Positions 36,926 through 46,202 of a DNA stretch of 64,000 nt are shown here, piece after piece. The DNA lies in the NCBI RefSeq assembly GCF_000284375.1, contig NC_017249.1, positions 3,264,001 to 3,328,000 of the forward strand. The letters run 5' to 3'. The stretch is from Bradyrhizobium japonicum USDA 6 (GTDB lineage Bacteria; Pseudomonadota; Alphaproteobacteria; Rhizobiales; Xanthobacteraceae). Each line of letters begins with the position of its first letter. The stretch's first letter is position 1. A program made the position numbers and the translations under genes. The notes beneath the pieces are model-generated. The model was not told the origin of the DNA. It was given only the letters and a program-made list of their open reading frames with translations, and did not search any database.

Positions 36926-37779
36926 CTTCGCAAGCAACAGACTCAAACGTCGACGTGCAGCGACTATGCCGCCTCGCGGGCCTGCCGCGCGCTACGTATT
37001 ACCGTCATCTCGCCAAACGCAGCAGCGAGACAGCCGAGTGCGAGCTGCGCGACGTGATCCAGCGCATCTGCCTCAAGCACGTCTTCTACGGCTATCGGCG
37101 GGTGACCGCGGCTCTCCGGCGCCAAGGTATGGTGGTGAATGCCAAGAAAGTTCAGCGGCTTATGCGCCAGGATAATCTGCTCGCACAGCGCAGGACGCCG
37201 TTCCTGAAGCCGCCTGCAGAACGACCATCAAGCGTTCTCGTCATCCCCAATCTGGTCCGCGGCCTAGTGCCATCCGCACCCGATCAGATCTGGGTCGCCG
37301 ACATCACCTATGTCCATCTCGCCAAGACCTTTGCCTATCTCGCCGTCATTCTGGATGCCTTCTCGCGCAAGGCTGTCGGCTGGGCTTTTGAAGATACGCT
37401 CGATGCCTCACTCGCCATCGCTGCACTGGAGAAAGCCATCGACGCCCGGAAGCCGGCACCCGGCAGCCTGATCCATCACTCCGATCGCGGTGTGCAATAC
37501 GCGTCCATCGCCTATCGCCAGCGACTGGCCGATCGCGACATTACCATCAGCATGAGCAGGCCGGGCAATCCCTTCGACAACGCCAAGGCCGAAAGCTTCA
37601 TGAAAACGCTCAAGGTCGAGCAGGTCAACGGCAGGACCTTTACCGATCTGGGCGACGCCCGCCGCCACATCAACAGCTTTATCGCGGAGGTCTACAACAA
37701 AGAGCGCCTGCACTCGGCGCTCGGATATCAGTCGCCCCTTGAGTTCGAAGCCGCGTTCGCGCAAAACAAAGCGCGATAA
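36838..37779 (+). CDS. IS3-family OrfB, DDE transposase
   Basis: Read in the -1 frame after the T7 slip, or from MTSQATDSN at 36923. RNase H-like core with DDE residues: WVADITYVHLAKTFAYLAVI, HHSDRGVQYASIAY, and NAKAESFMKTLK. An HTH_21 region (KHVFYGYRRVTAALRRQG) precedes. Intact to QNKAR. Confidence 0.95.
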   Translation, partial: FFSASLARLGAAGSARQTRIRIIEVIQAMTSQATDSNVDVQRLCRLAGLPRATYYRHLAKRSSETAECELRDVIQRICLKHVFYGYRRVTAALRRQGMVVNAKKVQRLMRQDNLLAQRRTPFLKPPAERPSSVLVIPNLVRGLVPSAPDQIWVADITYVHLAKTFAYLAVILDAFSRKAVGWAFEDTLDASLAIAALEKAIDARKPAPGSLIHHSDRGVQYASIAYRQRLADRDITISMSRPGNPFDNAKAESFMKTLKVEQVNGRTFTDLGDARRHINSFIAEVYNKERLHSALGYQSPLEFEAAFAQNKAR

Positions 37780-38022
37780 CGCATCGTGACAACCCCGCTG
37801 TCACTGAAATTATCGTGTCTCACTTCAGGGGTGCAGTCCAATAGCCAAAGGCCGTGTGCGCTTGGATGCTCTCGGACTCTCGGAAAAGGCTCTCCATCGC
37901 GGCGTTCATGAGAGGGCTCGCAGTGTGGCGTGGCGCGTACGGATCTTCAAGAACCAATTCGTTGATTGGAAAAACGCTTCCTGTGAGTAAGCGCTGGGAG
38001 TTCTTGCGTCTGCGAGAACGAA

Positions 38023-38176
38023 CTACGCCGGCAACCCTATCACGTCGTACTCAAATGCCACCCCCTTGGGGGCATTCTCCTCGAACCGTTTCTGCGGCAT
38101 CGACACTCGCGAATACCTTGATTTGGTCGACGTCGCCGACATGTTTGGCGGTGTTCACGTAGACGAAGACGGTCAT
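38023..38176 (-). pseudogene. Small conserved protein, frameshifted
   Basis: Reads MTVFVYVNTAKHVGDVDQIK, VFASVDAAET, then changes frame to FEENAPKGVAFEYDV. The family I recall has ...ETWFEENDPEGVAFEYxV, so a two-base loss after ACG explains the break. Next to the insertion sequence. Confidence 0.65.
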
Positions 38177-38263
38177 TGATCCCTCTTCAGCTTGCGCCGG
38201 CTTGGGTCTTTGGAACGGATCGGACTTCCTGCGGGTTAAGCGCGACGACTCTGGGAGTTTGCC

Positions 38264-38560
38264 GTGAAACTAATCCTACTATTAGCAACCGGTTTGGTTG
38301 TCTCTATTGCTGCCGTGTCGGCGCAGCCTTCCGGCTCACCAAGCGGACGTGGGGCGGTCAATGGTGATCCCGCAGCCAGCTCGACGGCGCCGAGCAGAGA
38401 CCCGCGTGGCACCACTGGCATGTCGCCTGGTTCGAGTAGCGGAAGTGGTACGTCCACTTCTGGTGGCAAAGACGACAATGGTGATCAGGGTCGAGACAAA
38501 ATGCCGGACAGCAACAGGACTGTCCGGCCCGAGAACCAGCAGCCGGAAAAGCCGCACTAG
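38264..38560 (+). CDS. Exported Ser/Gly-rich protein
   Basis: 98 residues. Signal peptide LILLLATGLVVSIAAVSA, then a low-complexity mature region (SGSPSGRG, SPGSSSGSGTSTSGGK) with an acidic/basic end (RPENQQPEKPH). Like the exported protein at 52744. Unstructured envelope protein. Confidence 0.7.
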   Translation: MKLILLLATGLVVSIAAVSAQPSGSPSGRGAVNGDPAASSTAPSRDPRGTTGMSPGSSSGSGTSTSGGKDDNGDQGRDKMPDSNRTVRPENQQPEKPH

Positions 38561-38892
38561 CGCTTAAAATCCCGTGTGGATCGACTCTCGTCGAAGTTCT
38601 GGCGTCGCAATTCGGACGGAGCAAGATGAGCTGAGGCCGCTTGAGCTTCGGAACGGAGGCGAATCCAACCGACGCTCAGCGAGGGTAGGCGGCATCCACT
38701 CCCACGCATGGTCCACTTGTGAACAACGCCGCCGCGATGTTAGCGCGCGTGCTTTACGTCTCGTGAATGTCCTCCGTCTTGCGCGAAGCGCCTCGCGTTG
38801 AAGCTGGCGAATTTCGATAGGCTTCGGTATTTCACGGGGGTGTGCTTGGCGTCACCCAAAACTATGTTGCCGCGCTCTGAGCGAGTCTGGAA
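38561..38892. other. Intergenic
   Basis: No gene supported. Confidence 0.4.
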
Positions 38893-39057
38893 ATGACTGG
38901 CCGCCGCAACAAGGACAATCCGCCTATCCTCATGTGCCAAGAATGTAGGCGACGGATGGTGTATCTCGCTCCACTTCCAAAGATTGCTAGCCTGCCCGCA
39001 GCACACGCTTACTTGTGTCGACCATGTCAGCGGGTCGATAGCATTACGTTGAAGTAG
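38893..39057 (+). CDS. Small zinc-ribbon protein
   Basis: 54 residues, MTGRRNKDNPPILMCQECRR... CQEC and CRPC are 27 residues apart, typical of a compact zinc ribbon. No clear ribosome site. Function unknown. Confidence 0.6.
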   Translation: MTGRRNKDNPPILMCQECRRRMVYLAPLPKIASLPAAHAYLCRPCQRVDSITLK

Positions 39058-39080
39058 GGCCGACGCAGGCATCTTTTAAG

Positions 39081-39293
39081 CTAGCCGTCCTGGCACCGAA
39101 TGCCGAAATTGTCGCAGGTCAGCGCAAAGGCTTCCTTCGCCTTTGCATCCTCAAAGCAGAAGCGAGTGCCGATGTCTGCGCGATCGGCCCACCACCCCAA
39201 TTTGCTGCCCTTCGCAATGCGAGCAGCCTCTCCGCGCAGCAAATCCAACTGTTTTCCAGCCGCGTGAACGACTAAGCAATTTTCCTTTGTCAT
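39081..39293 (-). CDS. Small hypothetical protein
   Basis: 70 residues from MTKENCLVVHAAGKQLDLLR. Helix and aromatic core (KLGWWADRADIGTRFCFEDA, ALTCDNFGIRCQDG) with four Cys. Not recognised. Confidence 0.6.
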   Translation of the reverse strand: MTKENCLVVHAAGKQLDLLRGEAARIAKGSKLGWWADRADIGTRFCFEDAKAKEAFALTCDNFGIRCQDG

Positions 39294-39614
39294 GAATGCG
39301 GTCCTCAAAAATGAAGCAACGACACCATTTTGATTCCGACAAAAAATGAAAATAGTGTGGCGGCTCGGGTGCTAGAACGAAGGCCGCACCAGGGGGACTG
39401 CTGCGACCTCATTCTCGAAAAAATCGGGTGGAATGATCTAAGTGAAATATGCAGCCATCCCCGGTGATCAACAACCTACCGCAGCTCGGTCGCAGCGCAA
39501 TGTCAGCTAGGTCACACCTGGAAACCTATTTAATGCGCAGGCACGACTTACTCAGAAGCCCTTCGCTTAGGCAGTCTGGACTGCTTCGTCGCGCGCTCCT
39601 CGTCATGACAATCC
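39294..39614. other. Intergenic
   Basis: No gene or clear signal. Confidence 0.4.
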
Positions 39615-40811
39615 CTAATAATTCTTGACGGTCGGGCTAAACACCAGCCACAGTGCGATTGACACCAGCCCAAAGCAGCCGAGCAGCAGGAAGGTCGGGC
39701 CGTAGCCGATCCATTGCGCGATCCAGCCGCCGAGTGCGGGACTGAGGCTTGCGCCGATCCCCTGCACGGTGATCACGGCTCCCTGGCCGAGATTAATGCG
39801 CCCGCTGCCGTTGAGCGAGCGCGCGACCATGCCCGGGACAGCGACAGTCTGCAGTCCGGTCCCGATGCCGTCGAGCACCTGCATTGGTACAACACCCCAC
39901 CATCCCATGACGAAGAAAGCGAGCACGCCGCGAACAGGCAGCATCGTGAAAGAGACCAGCAGCACTGGCCAGTAGTTGCGCTTGCCCGCGACTTGCATGC
40001 CGACTAGCGATGTCGCGATCATCACGCCCTGCGCGATCACCACCGTGATTGCTACGAAGCTCGGACCGTCGGCCTGTGCTTCTGCGACGGCCGCAAGGCC
40101 ATAGAGCGGAACGATCGCGGCGTTGCCGAGATGGAAGATCGCCAGCGCCAGCGCCAGCACGAGCAGCGCCTTGTGCTTGAACAGGATGGACAGACCACTC
40201 GGCGGGCTATCCGGATCGTCCTCCTTGCCGCCGCGCGCGGCGCGATCGTCGATCGCCTTGGCCGGGATCATCAATACGCAAGCCACCGCGATGGCGCCAA
40301 AAATCGCGGCGAGTACGAACACGGTCACGTAGCCGAATTTGTAACCGAGATAGCCCGACAGTGCCGCGCCGACCATGTTGCCGGCATGGTTGAATGCCTG
40401 GTTGCGTCCGTTCAGCGCATTAAAACCTTTTTGATTAGCGATGCCGAGCGTGATGCCGGTTACTGCCGGCACAATCGCGGCACTCGCCAGCGATTGCGCA
40501 ACCTGCGAGAACGTCACCGCCCAGAAATTCTGTGAGATCAGGATGATTGCGGATGCCAGAACGACGCAGATGCCAGGGATGACGACCCACAGCCGCTTGT
40601 TGCGGCTAGAATCGATGAAGCCGCCGATCGGTGTCGTTACCAGCATGCCCGCGACATTGCCGAACGTCATCGCCGTGCCGATCAATCCGGTGGCCCAACC
40701 ACGCTCCTGCAGGAATACGCCCACGAACGGCCCGATGCCGGACTGCATGTCGGCCATGAAAAAGTTGACGGCGTAGAGGGGCCAGATGCGGGAAGGCGAG
40801 CGCGATATCAT
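39615..40811 (-). CDS. MFS transporter
   Basis: 398 residues from MISRSPSRIWPLYAVNFFMA. Twelve predicted helices in two six-helix halves. The loop after helix 2 has GGFIDSSRNKR, the usual GxxxDRxxRR position, and a charged central loop (DRAARGGKEDDPDSPPS). Substrate unknown; the family includes sugar and drug exporters. Intact. The in-frame upstream extension to 40910 lacks family similarity. Confidence 0.88.
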   Translation of the reverse strand: MISRSPSRIWPLYAVNFFMADMQSGIGPFVGVFLQERGWATGLIGTAMTFGNVAGMLVTTPIGGFIDSSRNKRLWVVIPGICVVLASAIILISQNFWAVTFSQVAQSLASAAIVPAVTGITLGIANQKGFNALNGRNQAFNHAGNMVGAALSGYLGYKFGYVTVFVLAAIFGAIAVACVLMIPAKAIDDRAARGGKEDDPDSPPSGLSILFKHKALLVLALALAIFHLGNAAIVPLYGLAAVAEAQADGPSFVAITVVIAQGVMIATSLVGMQVAGKRNYWPVLLVSFTMLPVRGVLAFFVMGWWGVVPMQVLDGIGTGLQTVAVPGMVARSLNGSGRINLGQGAVITVQGIGASLSPALGGWIAQWIGYGPTFLLLGCFGLVSIALWLVFSPTVKNY

Positions 40812-41123
40812 TTGAGAGGCCGAGCGTGAAGCTGCCGATCGAATAGAGTCTCGCGCAAGCGGACATGGCCCGCCGATTGGCCGGACTGGAAAATAACCTG
40901 TGCCCATCATGTTAGTTCCGCCGACCTTGGCGATTAGAGCGCAACGACGTCACCTCGCTAATGCCTCGCGCTCATTTCTGGATCTCTGCCATGCCTCTCT
41001 GGACCTGCGCGGCCCCTCCCATGCGCGGTCCGTTTCCCGGCGAGAGTTAGCTTATGGCGGCGAGCTCGAGGAGCTTCCGCGCGGTGGCCTTGGGTTCGGC
41101 GTTGGGATGTTCCCCGACGAGTT
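40812..41123. other. Intergenic, MFS upstream region
   Basis: Upstream of the MFS gene and downstream of the SRAP remnant. No gene supported. Confidence 0.4.
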
Positions 41124-41818
41124 TTATATTGCGGCCAAATCTTCTTTCACGCCACGTGCCACGATTCGCAACGCGCCGTCTGCAAGCGGACGCTGAAGTT
41201 CTTTGGCTTCATCCCAAGGCCCCTTCATCCAGGTCTCAACTGCACCCGGCGTCGTCAAAACAACGGCATCGCTTTCGGGTGGATGGCGTTTACCTCAAAG
41301 CTTGGTTTGGTAGTTAGAAATCCATAGAGGTCGTTGGTCGTCTCGCCTTCCCTGACTTTTCGCACCGAGGTCCAGTTTGCCCAGATGCCAGCGAAAGCAG
41401 GCGAGGGGACGGGTTTCGTCGAGCGCAAACCAGATGTCGCCGCCTTCGGCTTTGTTGAACTCGCTGAAGCTGGTGAACGGCACCAGACAGCGATTGTTCG
41501 GCCCGAGCCAGCGCTTCCAGTGGTCGCTATTTGTGTTGCGAATGTTGGTCGTGCCGCTGTCCGGCTCCATCCGGAGCAACTCCTTGAAGTGCACCGTTTT
41601 ACCTTTGGCCTCGAGTTTCTGGGCACGTTTCTTTGTCGCGTCCATAAGAGCCTCCGAGGAAGAAGGCATTCTCCATCGCGCCATGACAATCTCGCGTCCG
41701 TCTAGGGCATTGCGGACGATGGGGGCAGGGTAGTCGGGAAATATGCCGGGCATGCTGGGCAGATTGCCGACGCGACTGTTCAACGCTCCGAACAATTGAC
41801 GGAGTAGAGATTGCACAT
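41124..41818 (-). pseudogene. SRAP (YedK-like) DNA-crosslinking protein, several frameshifts
   Basis: Starts MCNLYSV with the catalytic Cys2. Frame changes then give [86 protein letters not shown] and [12 protein letters not shown]. At least three indels are needed, the last fixed by one G in ccgttgttt. The frame 3' to MCNLYSV is also shortened. The gene is near complete in content but not readable. Confidence 0.85.
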
Positions 41819-41821
41819 CGT

Positions 41822-42064
41822 CACATCTCGGAAGGAGCAGGCCGGGCGGTGCGCGAGCTGCAGCAGCGCCGCGGACGGCCAACGACCCGTCTTAGCACAT
41901 CGTAGCACCGGAGCCTGCCAGCTAGGTCATGGACAAAGGTCGTGGGAGGGTGCCGCAATGCAGCGAAATCAACATCACGCCGGTCTTGCAGCGGGAGCAT
42001 TCGATCTCCAGCCACGGATATACACGATGGCTTTCTCGGTCGATCACGCGGGCGATCAGGTAGT
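41822..42064 (-). pseudogene. Small zinc-ribbon protein, frameshifted
   Basis: WLEIECSRCKT in one frame joins RRDVDFAALRHPPTTFVHDL, AGRLRC in another. The family I recall reads LEIxCxRCKTRRxVDxAAL...HDLAxRLRCxxC. One base is missing near 41980. Confidence 0.55.
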
Positions 42065-42078
42065 GATCGCCGGACGTC

Positions 42079-42291
42079 TTAAACGACCCTAAACGTGTGG
42101 CGTCGATCGCGAGCTCTGACCTCCCGAGCGGATAATATCTCCGCAACTACGGCGTAGGCGCGCTCTTTGGGCACGCCTAGCGCGACCTTGCCCTTGATGA
42201 ACTCTTCGAGGCCGACCAAAAGTTTACGTTCAGCCTCTGTCATCTGTTGAATAGCGTCCGTTTCCTGCTTGAGTGCGTCGTCGTCAGACAT
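42079..42291 (-). CDS. Small hypothetical protein
   Basis: 70 residues, MSDDDALKQETDAIQQMTEA. All helical: EAERKLLVGLEEFIKGKVAL, ERAYAVVAEILSAREVRA. No recognised domain. Confidence 0.6.
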   Translation of the reverse strand: MSDDDALKQETDAIQQMTEAERKLLVGLEEFIKGKVALGVPKERAYAVVAEILSAREVRARDRRHTFRVV

Positions 42292-42793
42292 CAGTGCCTC
42301 ATCCTAGTGGTGGCTGCGGCGAGCCGGGACAAGTACGGCGCCGGGCTTAAATTGGCCCGGCGGCGGTAAGGTTCAATCTGTTGGGATGCCAACTCAAAGG
42401 CCCGCTGGTTCACTGGGGGCCTACCACCAATAAGCAACCCCTGCCGGTTTACGACAGGGGCTGCCGCGGATGGATGGCCTGAGGCTAGCGTCGGGGCGTC
42501 TAGGTGTCACGCCAAGGACCCGCTGAAAGTCAACGCCGCTCGGCGCCTCGCAGCTAGCAGATTTGTTAAGCAGCGCGCACAAATAAGCGGCTTGTTAGAC
42601 CGTGCGGGGTTTGATCACGTGCATCAAGATTGAAAACACGCTTTAGTTGCATCGATTGTTCTGCAGTACGCATTGCGATCACCATTCACGCTTAGCGGTT
42701 CGCCAGCTTGACCGATCGAAAAGCGGTCGCGCAAGCCGTGGTCCACCGACACACGGGCTTTTTAACTCAATGGTGCCGCGCTATTTTAAAGCC
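42292..42793. other. Intergenic with hairpin
   Basis: About 500 bp. An inverted repeat cccctgccggtttacgacaggg at 42427-42450 could be a terminator-like hairpin but lacks a U tract. No gene supported. Confidence 0.4.
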
Positions 42794-43051
42794 ATGCCGC
42801 GTAGCACAAACCGTAACCTGCCGAGATCTGCGGACCTATTGGCCGCCAAGGACGAGCTTCTTGCTGGTCGACGGATCGTCATTGCTGCTTTGGCTGGACC
42901 GCGTCTTAGCGGTAAGAAAGGCATCGTTCTTGGTCAGGGAGCGACGGCCACTCAGGTCAAGGTGCTCTTAGACGGTGCCAAGGGCTACGTGATTCTCCAT
43001 GCGCGATACGTTGATCTATTCGAGGATCGATCCGCTACCGAGGGGGTCTAG
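42794..43051 (+). CDS. Small hypothetical beta-rich protein
   Basis: 85 residues, MPRSTNRNLPRSADLLAAKD. GKKGIVLGQGATATQVKVLL resembles a KOW-like strand-turn-strand. Its stop is one base before the next ATG, so cotranslated. Confidence 0.6.
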   Translation: MPRSTNRNLPRSADLLAAKDELLAGRRIVIAALAGPRLSGKKGIVLGQGATATQVKVLLDGAKGYVILHARYVDLFEDRSATEGV

Positions 43052-43052
43052 A

Positions 43053-43490
43053 ATGACCGAAGCGAAGGCGCGGTACGTTGTTTGGTATGAGCGACCGGTA
43101 ACCGGCCGGTTCACCGTACTGGATCTTTCACTAGATGTGCCTGCGATCGGAAAAGGCGGGAAGCCTCTGTCTGGCTTGTCGCACTCCACTGCTGAAGCAG
43201 AGTCCGATAGACTGAACGCTGCCCGCAGCCGACCGAGGGGCCCAGAAAAGGGGATGGACGGAAAGGGGCAATTGAACCGCGGGCCCCGATTGCGCAGGAG
43301 GCGCGCGACCGAACGCTCAGCATTCTCGCGTCATTGCCGGATTGGTCCGGTTCTTCAACTTGATCCAGTCTTTCGAGCGGCCGGCGCCACAACGCCGGTC
43401 GCGGCGTTTCGAGACCAGGCCTCGAGGCCCATGCCACAGGCTGCCTTGAAAAGGTCCGGCCCAATCTCTCCCCCTCAAATGGTGCAATGA
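43053..43490 (+). CDS. Hypothetical protein, tail antisense to ligase remnant
   Basis: 145 residues as read. MTEAKARYVVWYERPVTGRF and VLDLSLDVPAIGKGGKPLSG look genuine, in an operon with 42794. The part beyond about residue 65 lies antisense to the ligase pseudogene and is low-complexity, so the natural end may have been lost. Confidence 0.45.
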   Translation: MTEAKARYVVWYERPVTGRFTVLDLSLDVPAIGKGGKPLSGLSHSTAEAESDRLNAARSRPRGPEKGMDGKGQLNRGPRLRRRRATERSAFSRHCRIGPVLQLDPVFRAAGATTPVAAFRDQASRPMPQAALKRSGPISPPQMVQ

Positions 43491-43905
43491 AGATGCCATC
43501 CGGTCGGCCGCGTAGCAGGCGCGACAGGTTGGTCTTGCGCATTGTCAGCGGCAGCTGGCGCAGATCTTCACCGCCGAGCGCCAGAATGTCGAACGCATAG
43601 AGCTGCACCTCTCCATCGTGCCGGCGCGAGTGTAGGGCGTTGAAGTCTGAGACGCCGTCCACGCCGAACACTACAGCCTCTCCGTCGATGACGAACTGCT
43701 GCTCACGGTTCTTCAGCGCCGCCTCGACGATCCAGGGGAAGCGGTCCGTCCGGTTGTGGCCGTTCTTGGTGAGCAGCCGAACGTCGCGCCCTTTGCGCTC
43801 GACGCGCAGGCGGTAGCCGTCATACTTGATTACGTGGATCCAGTCGGGGCTGGCCGGCATCACCTTGGCGGCCGTGGGCAGGCAGGACTCAAACGCTTTC
43901 GACAT
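43318..43905 (-). pseudogene. ATP-dependent DNA ligase (LigD-type domain), frameshifted
   Basis: MSKAFESCLPTAAKVMPASP, then WIHVIKYDGYRLRVER with the adenylated Lys (KYDG), RKGRDVRLLTKNGHNRTDRF, EQQFVIDGEAVVF and FDILALGGEDLRQLPLT match ligase motifs I, III and IIIa. Motifs IV-V continue in other frames: EIGPDLFKAACGMGLE and GLVSKRRD...GRSKDWIKLKNR. Single-base losses near 43470 and 43430 explain this. No polymerase or primase domain remains. Confidence 0.85.
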
Positions 43906-44040
43906 AGTCGACAGATAGGCGCGGTTTCGTAGATTGCGAATCCGGAACCGTCATGAATCAATATCGGCTTGACACTGTTAGTGGCGGCGGGTGTAAAAAA
44001 ACACGCGCAGCGTGCTGTTCGCCGGAGGCTACGAAACCGG

Positions 44041-44139
44041 ATGGACTGGATCGCTTATACGGTTATCGGGCTGTTGCTGCTCTTTGTGGCAGGTAAGTTG
44101 TTTTGGAAATGGCTCAACCGAGGGATCTGGCGGAGCTAA
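44041..44139 (+). CDS. Membrane microprotein
   Basis: 32 residues, MDWIAYTVIGLLLLFVAGKL plus FWKWLNRGIWRS. One helix and a basic tail. Purine-rich ccggaggc 12 nt upstream. Confidence 0.5.
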   Translation: MDWIAYTVIGLLLLFVAGKLFWKWLNRGIWRS

Positions 44140-44153
44140 ATTCCGAAACGACA

Positions 44154-44390
44154 TCAGTGCCGCCAGCCGTCCTTGTCGACCTCCACCTGAAATCTTTTCG
44201 GCATCCGCGGCACTTCACCTTCGCCAGTCACGTTGCAGGCCGGGCAGGGCGCGCCAGCGCCGCCACAGCTGCAAGCGCGCCGGCCATCCCAGGGGCGATC
44301 CGGGTGGTTCTCGCAAACCCAGCCAAGATCGTCGTAGTTGGTGCACGTTGTGGCGCATCCGCCGGCCAGCGGCTTTTCATCGCTGGACAT
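44154..44390 (-). CDS. Cysteine-rich small protein
   Basis: 78 residues from MSSDEKPLAGGCATTC. Eight Cys including CSCGGAGAPCPAC, suggesting zinc or Fe-S binding. Its start overlaps the stop of the upstream gene as ATGA-like, so coupled. Known to me only as a rhizobial hypothetical. Confidence 0.65.
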   Translation of the reverse strand: MSSDEKPLAGGCATTCTNYDDLGWVCENHPDRPWDGRRACSCGGAGAPCPACNVTGEGEVPRMPKRFQVEVDKDGWRH

Positions 44391-44752
44391 CAAGCAACCC
44401 CGCGCAAGGGAAACGCTAGCTGCATGTCGACGCGCCTTGTGGCGTTAGCGGCGATGAAGGCTTGTAGTGCAGAGGAGACCTCAGCGTCGGTGTCGGCTGC
44501 GCGCTGGGCCAGTGCGTCGGCGACCTCGGAAGTCGCATCCCGCGACCATCCCTCGACGGGATTGAAGGATACAATTCGGACCGGATAGGCGTACTGGCCG
44601 GACACGAGATTTTGCAGGATCGTCTCGAGGTCGGTGTCAGCCTCGTCCGTCTCGCGCCAAGCGCAACCAGCGCGCGCGCCGAAGTCTTCAAGCACCAGAT
44701 AGATGTCGCGGTCGAGGCGGTCGGCGGGCACGATCGAGGGCGAGGAACGCAT
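44390..44752 (-). CDS. Hypothetical protein
   Basis: 120 residues, MRSSPSIVPADRLDRDIYLV. Alpha/beta pattern (YLVLEDFGARAGCAWRETDE, TILQNLVSGQYAYPVRIVSF, SEVADALAQRAADTDAEVSS). First gene of the pair with 44154. Function unknown. Confidence 0.7.
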   Translation of the reverse strand: MRSSPSIVPADRLDRDIYLVLEDFGARAGCAWRETDEADTDLETILQNLVSGQYAYPVRIVSFNPVEGWSRDATSEVADALAQRAADTDAEVSSALQAFIAANATRRVDMQLAFPLRGVA

Positions 44753-44916
44753 ACGATACTCCGATACTACAAAAGCGAAGAGAACGGCCCCAGCTCCGGA
44801 GGGATCAGAGGGTAGGCCGAGGCCGTTCCGCCGGCCCGGCTAGGCAAGCGAGCCGCGACGATTCATATTTTCGGCTGCTCTTGTCGTTCCCCTTGAGTCC
44901 GCTGTCCCCGAAGAAA

Positions 44917-44953
44917 AGGGCCCCAGCTCAAATGAGGGATGAGCCGGGGGCCT
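44917..44953 (-). terminator. Terminator hairpin, copy 1
   Basis: Minus strand: agGCCCCCgGCTCA, loop, TGAGCtGGGGCcc then ttttcttcg. Homologous to 47461-47496. Confidence 0.7.
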
Positions 44954-45029
44954 AGAGGTTACCCTCGACGAGCCTCAAGGGCGTCGGGGAAACTTGGCAC
45001 TAGCCGCGATGTTCCTGCGCGATGGCTTG

Positions 45030-45102
45030 CTGGCGCCCGACTCGAACCGGCAATACACTGATTACAGGTCAGCCTCTCTACCACTGAGCTACAAGGGGCT
45101 CC
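45030..45102 (-). tRNA. Degenerate tRNA-like sequence, apparent anticodon TGT (Thr)
   Basis: Minus strand: TAGCTCAGTGGTAGAGA (D arm with one mismatch), anticodon stem GCTGA/TCAGT around CCTGTAA, T arm GCCGG-TTCGAGT-CGGGC with a G-G mismatch. The acceptor strands do not pair (CCCCTTG against GCCAGCA). Probably a tRNA-Thr remnant. Confidence 0.4.
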
Positions 45103-45247
45103 AGCCAGGCAGGGGGAGTGCAAGCTGGGGACGTGGCTTGTCGGCCACACGTCCGACTAAACCGAGACGGTTTGTCGGGATTCGGACAGACGAGCCAGCG
45201 CCATTTATTCAGCCTGTCAGCCATTGAAGTGGTGTGATCGGCGGATC

Positions 45248-45285
45248 AGCCCGGCGGTCTCCTCCAAGGGCCGCCGGGCTTTTCC
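45248..45285 (+). terminator. Rho-independent terminator
   Basis: AGCCCGGCGG, loop, CCGCCGGGCT, then TTTCC. Ten-bp perfect stem. Confidence 0.8.
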
Positions 45286-45337
45286 GGTTTGCCAGTGGCC
45301 AGGGGCTGACGCCGCTGAGTGAGTGGAGGCAAGTGGC

Positions 45338-45427
45338 TTGGATAAGGATCTTCATTTCAGGATTGCTGTCATCGCCCTTGGCGCGTTTACGACCGTCTTG
45401 GCTATCAGGCTGATATATCCTGTCTGA
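45338..45427 (+). CDS. Membrane microprotein, TTG start
   Basis: 29 residues (MDKDLHFRIAVIALGAFTTV ...RLIYPV). ggaggc sits 8 nt before the TTG. One membrane helix. Confidence 0.45.
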   Translation: MDKDLHFRIAVIALGAFTTVLAIRLIYPV

Positions 45428-45587
45428 CGTGTTCCTTCGATGGCGGTGCTTGTTCAGCCGCATCGATGGAACCGTGACTCCAAGCTGCATATCCCGCATG
45501 CAGCACCACGTCTGCCCCAACCGTGCAGACAATCGGCAGCCGGGAAAAATAGGAACCCCTAGTACTTATGCCGGTTCTTTCCGCCGC

Positions 45588-45818
45588 ATGCCCACCATCC
45601 ATTTCGACATTCTCAGTGATGCCGACACGATCATCGACGACGAGGGCGTCGAATTGCCGGACACCTGCGTGGCCCCGCAGATGGCTCTGGAATTGCTAGG
45701 TCAGGCGATTTTGGATGGATCGCGCCGTGGCACTCCGGGCGTGACCAAAATCGAATTGCGAGATCAGAACGGGCCTTTTCTGCGCGTGTCAGCCGCTGTC
45801 GTGATCGAGAAACTGTAG
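45588..45818 (+). CDS. DUF6894-like small protein
   Basis: 76 residues from MPTIHFDILSDADTIIDDEG. The opening xxxFDxxxDxxxxxDDEGxELP and helix APQMALELLGQAILDG match the DUF6894 pattern common in rhizobia. The longer upstream frame is not protein-like. Confidence 0.75.
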   Translation: MPTIHFDILSDADTIIDDEGVELPDTCVAPQMALELLGQAILDGSRRGTPGVTKIELRDQNGPFLRVSAAVVIEKL

Positions 45819-45860
45819 CGAGATCTCGGTGATCGTGCGCCCTTAAACGGACATTCATCA

Positions 45861-46085
45861 ATGAGCGATTTTCTAAGTCATTCTTCAGTCGATATGTCCG
45901 TCTTTCCGAGACGGGACGACCTGCTTAGTAGGACTGAGCAAACCTCGCCGGTCAACGACCGTCGATGGACTGATGGCTATCTGTTGCCAGTCGTATTCTT
46001 ATCCGTCGCCGGCGCGGCCTCGGTTGTGTGGTTCGGCGCCATCGGATGGACCAGTTGGCGCCTGATCAACTGGGTGATTTCATAA
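45861..46085 (+). CDS. Small membrane protein
   Basis: 74 residues, MSDFLSHSSVDMSVFPRRDD then helix LLPVVFLSVAGAASVVWFGA near the end. Tail-anchored type. Unknown. Confidence 0.6.
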   Translation: MSDFLSHSSVDMSVFPRRDDLLSRTEQTSPVNDRRWTDGYLLPVVFLSVAGAASVVWFGAIGWTSWRLINWVIS

Positions 46086-46202
46086 GCTGTCCAGCAACGA
46101 TAAGCCGCGCCGCCGCCCGGCTGCGAGCCCGCGAATTCGTGACCGTTGCAGCCTGGCCACGAACGGCTCGGCTAGGAACGTTCCCCGATTGAACAGGACA
46201 TC

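Larger units (their letters stand above)
36463..37840 (+). mobile_element. IS3-family insertion sequence
   Basis: 1378 bp with perfect terminal inverted repeats of about 42 bp, starting tggactgcacccctgaagtg. Flanked by the 4-bp direct repeat atag (36459-36462, 37841-37844). Encodes OrfA and OrfB in overlapping frames. Ends and target duplication are intact, implying recent insertion. Confidence 0.97.
44753..45337. other. tRNA-like and terminator region
   Basis: Holds the minus-strand terminator 44917-44953, a tRNA-like sequence (45030-45102) and the plus-strand terminator 45248-45285. No protein gene supported. Confidence 0.55.

Noticed and set aside
36463..37840. Insertion sequence inactivating a gene with both halves present
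   Set aside because: The left gene has a stop at the junction and the right flank does not continue it in any frame.
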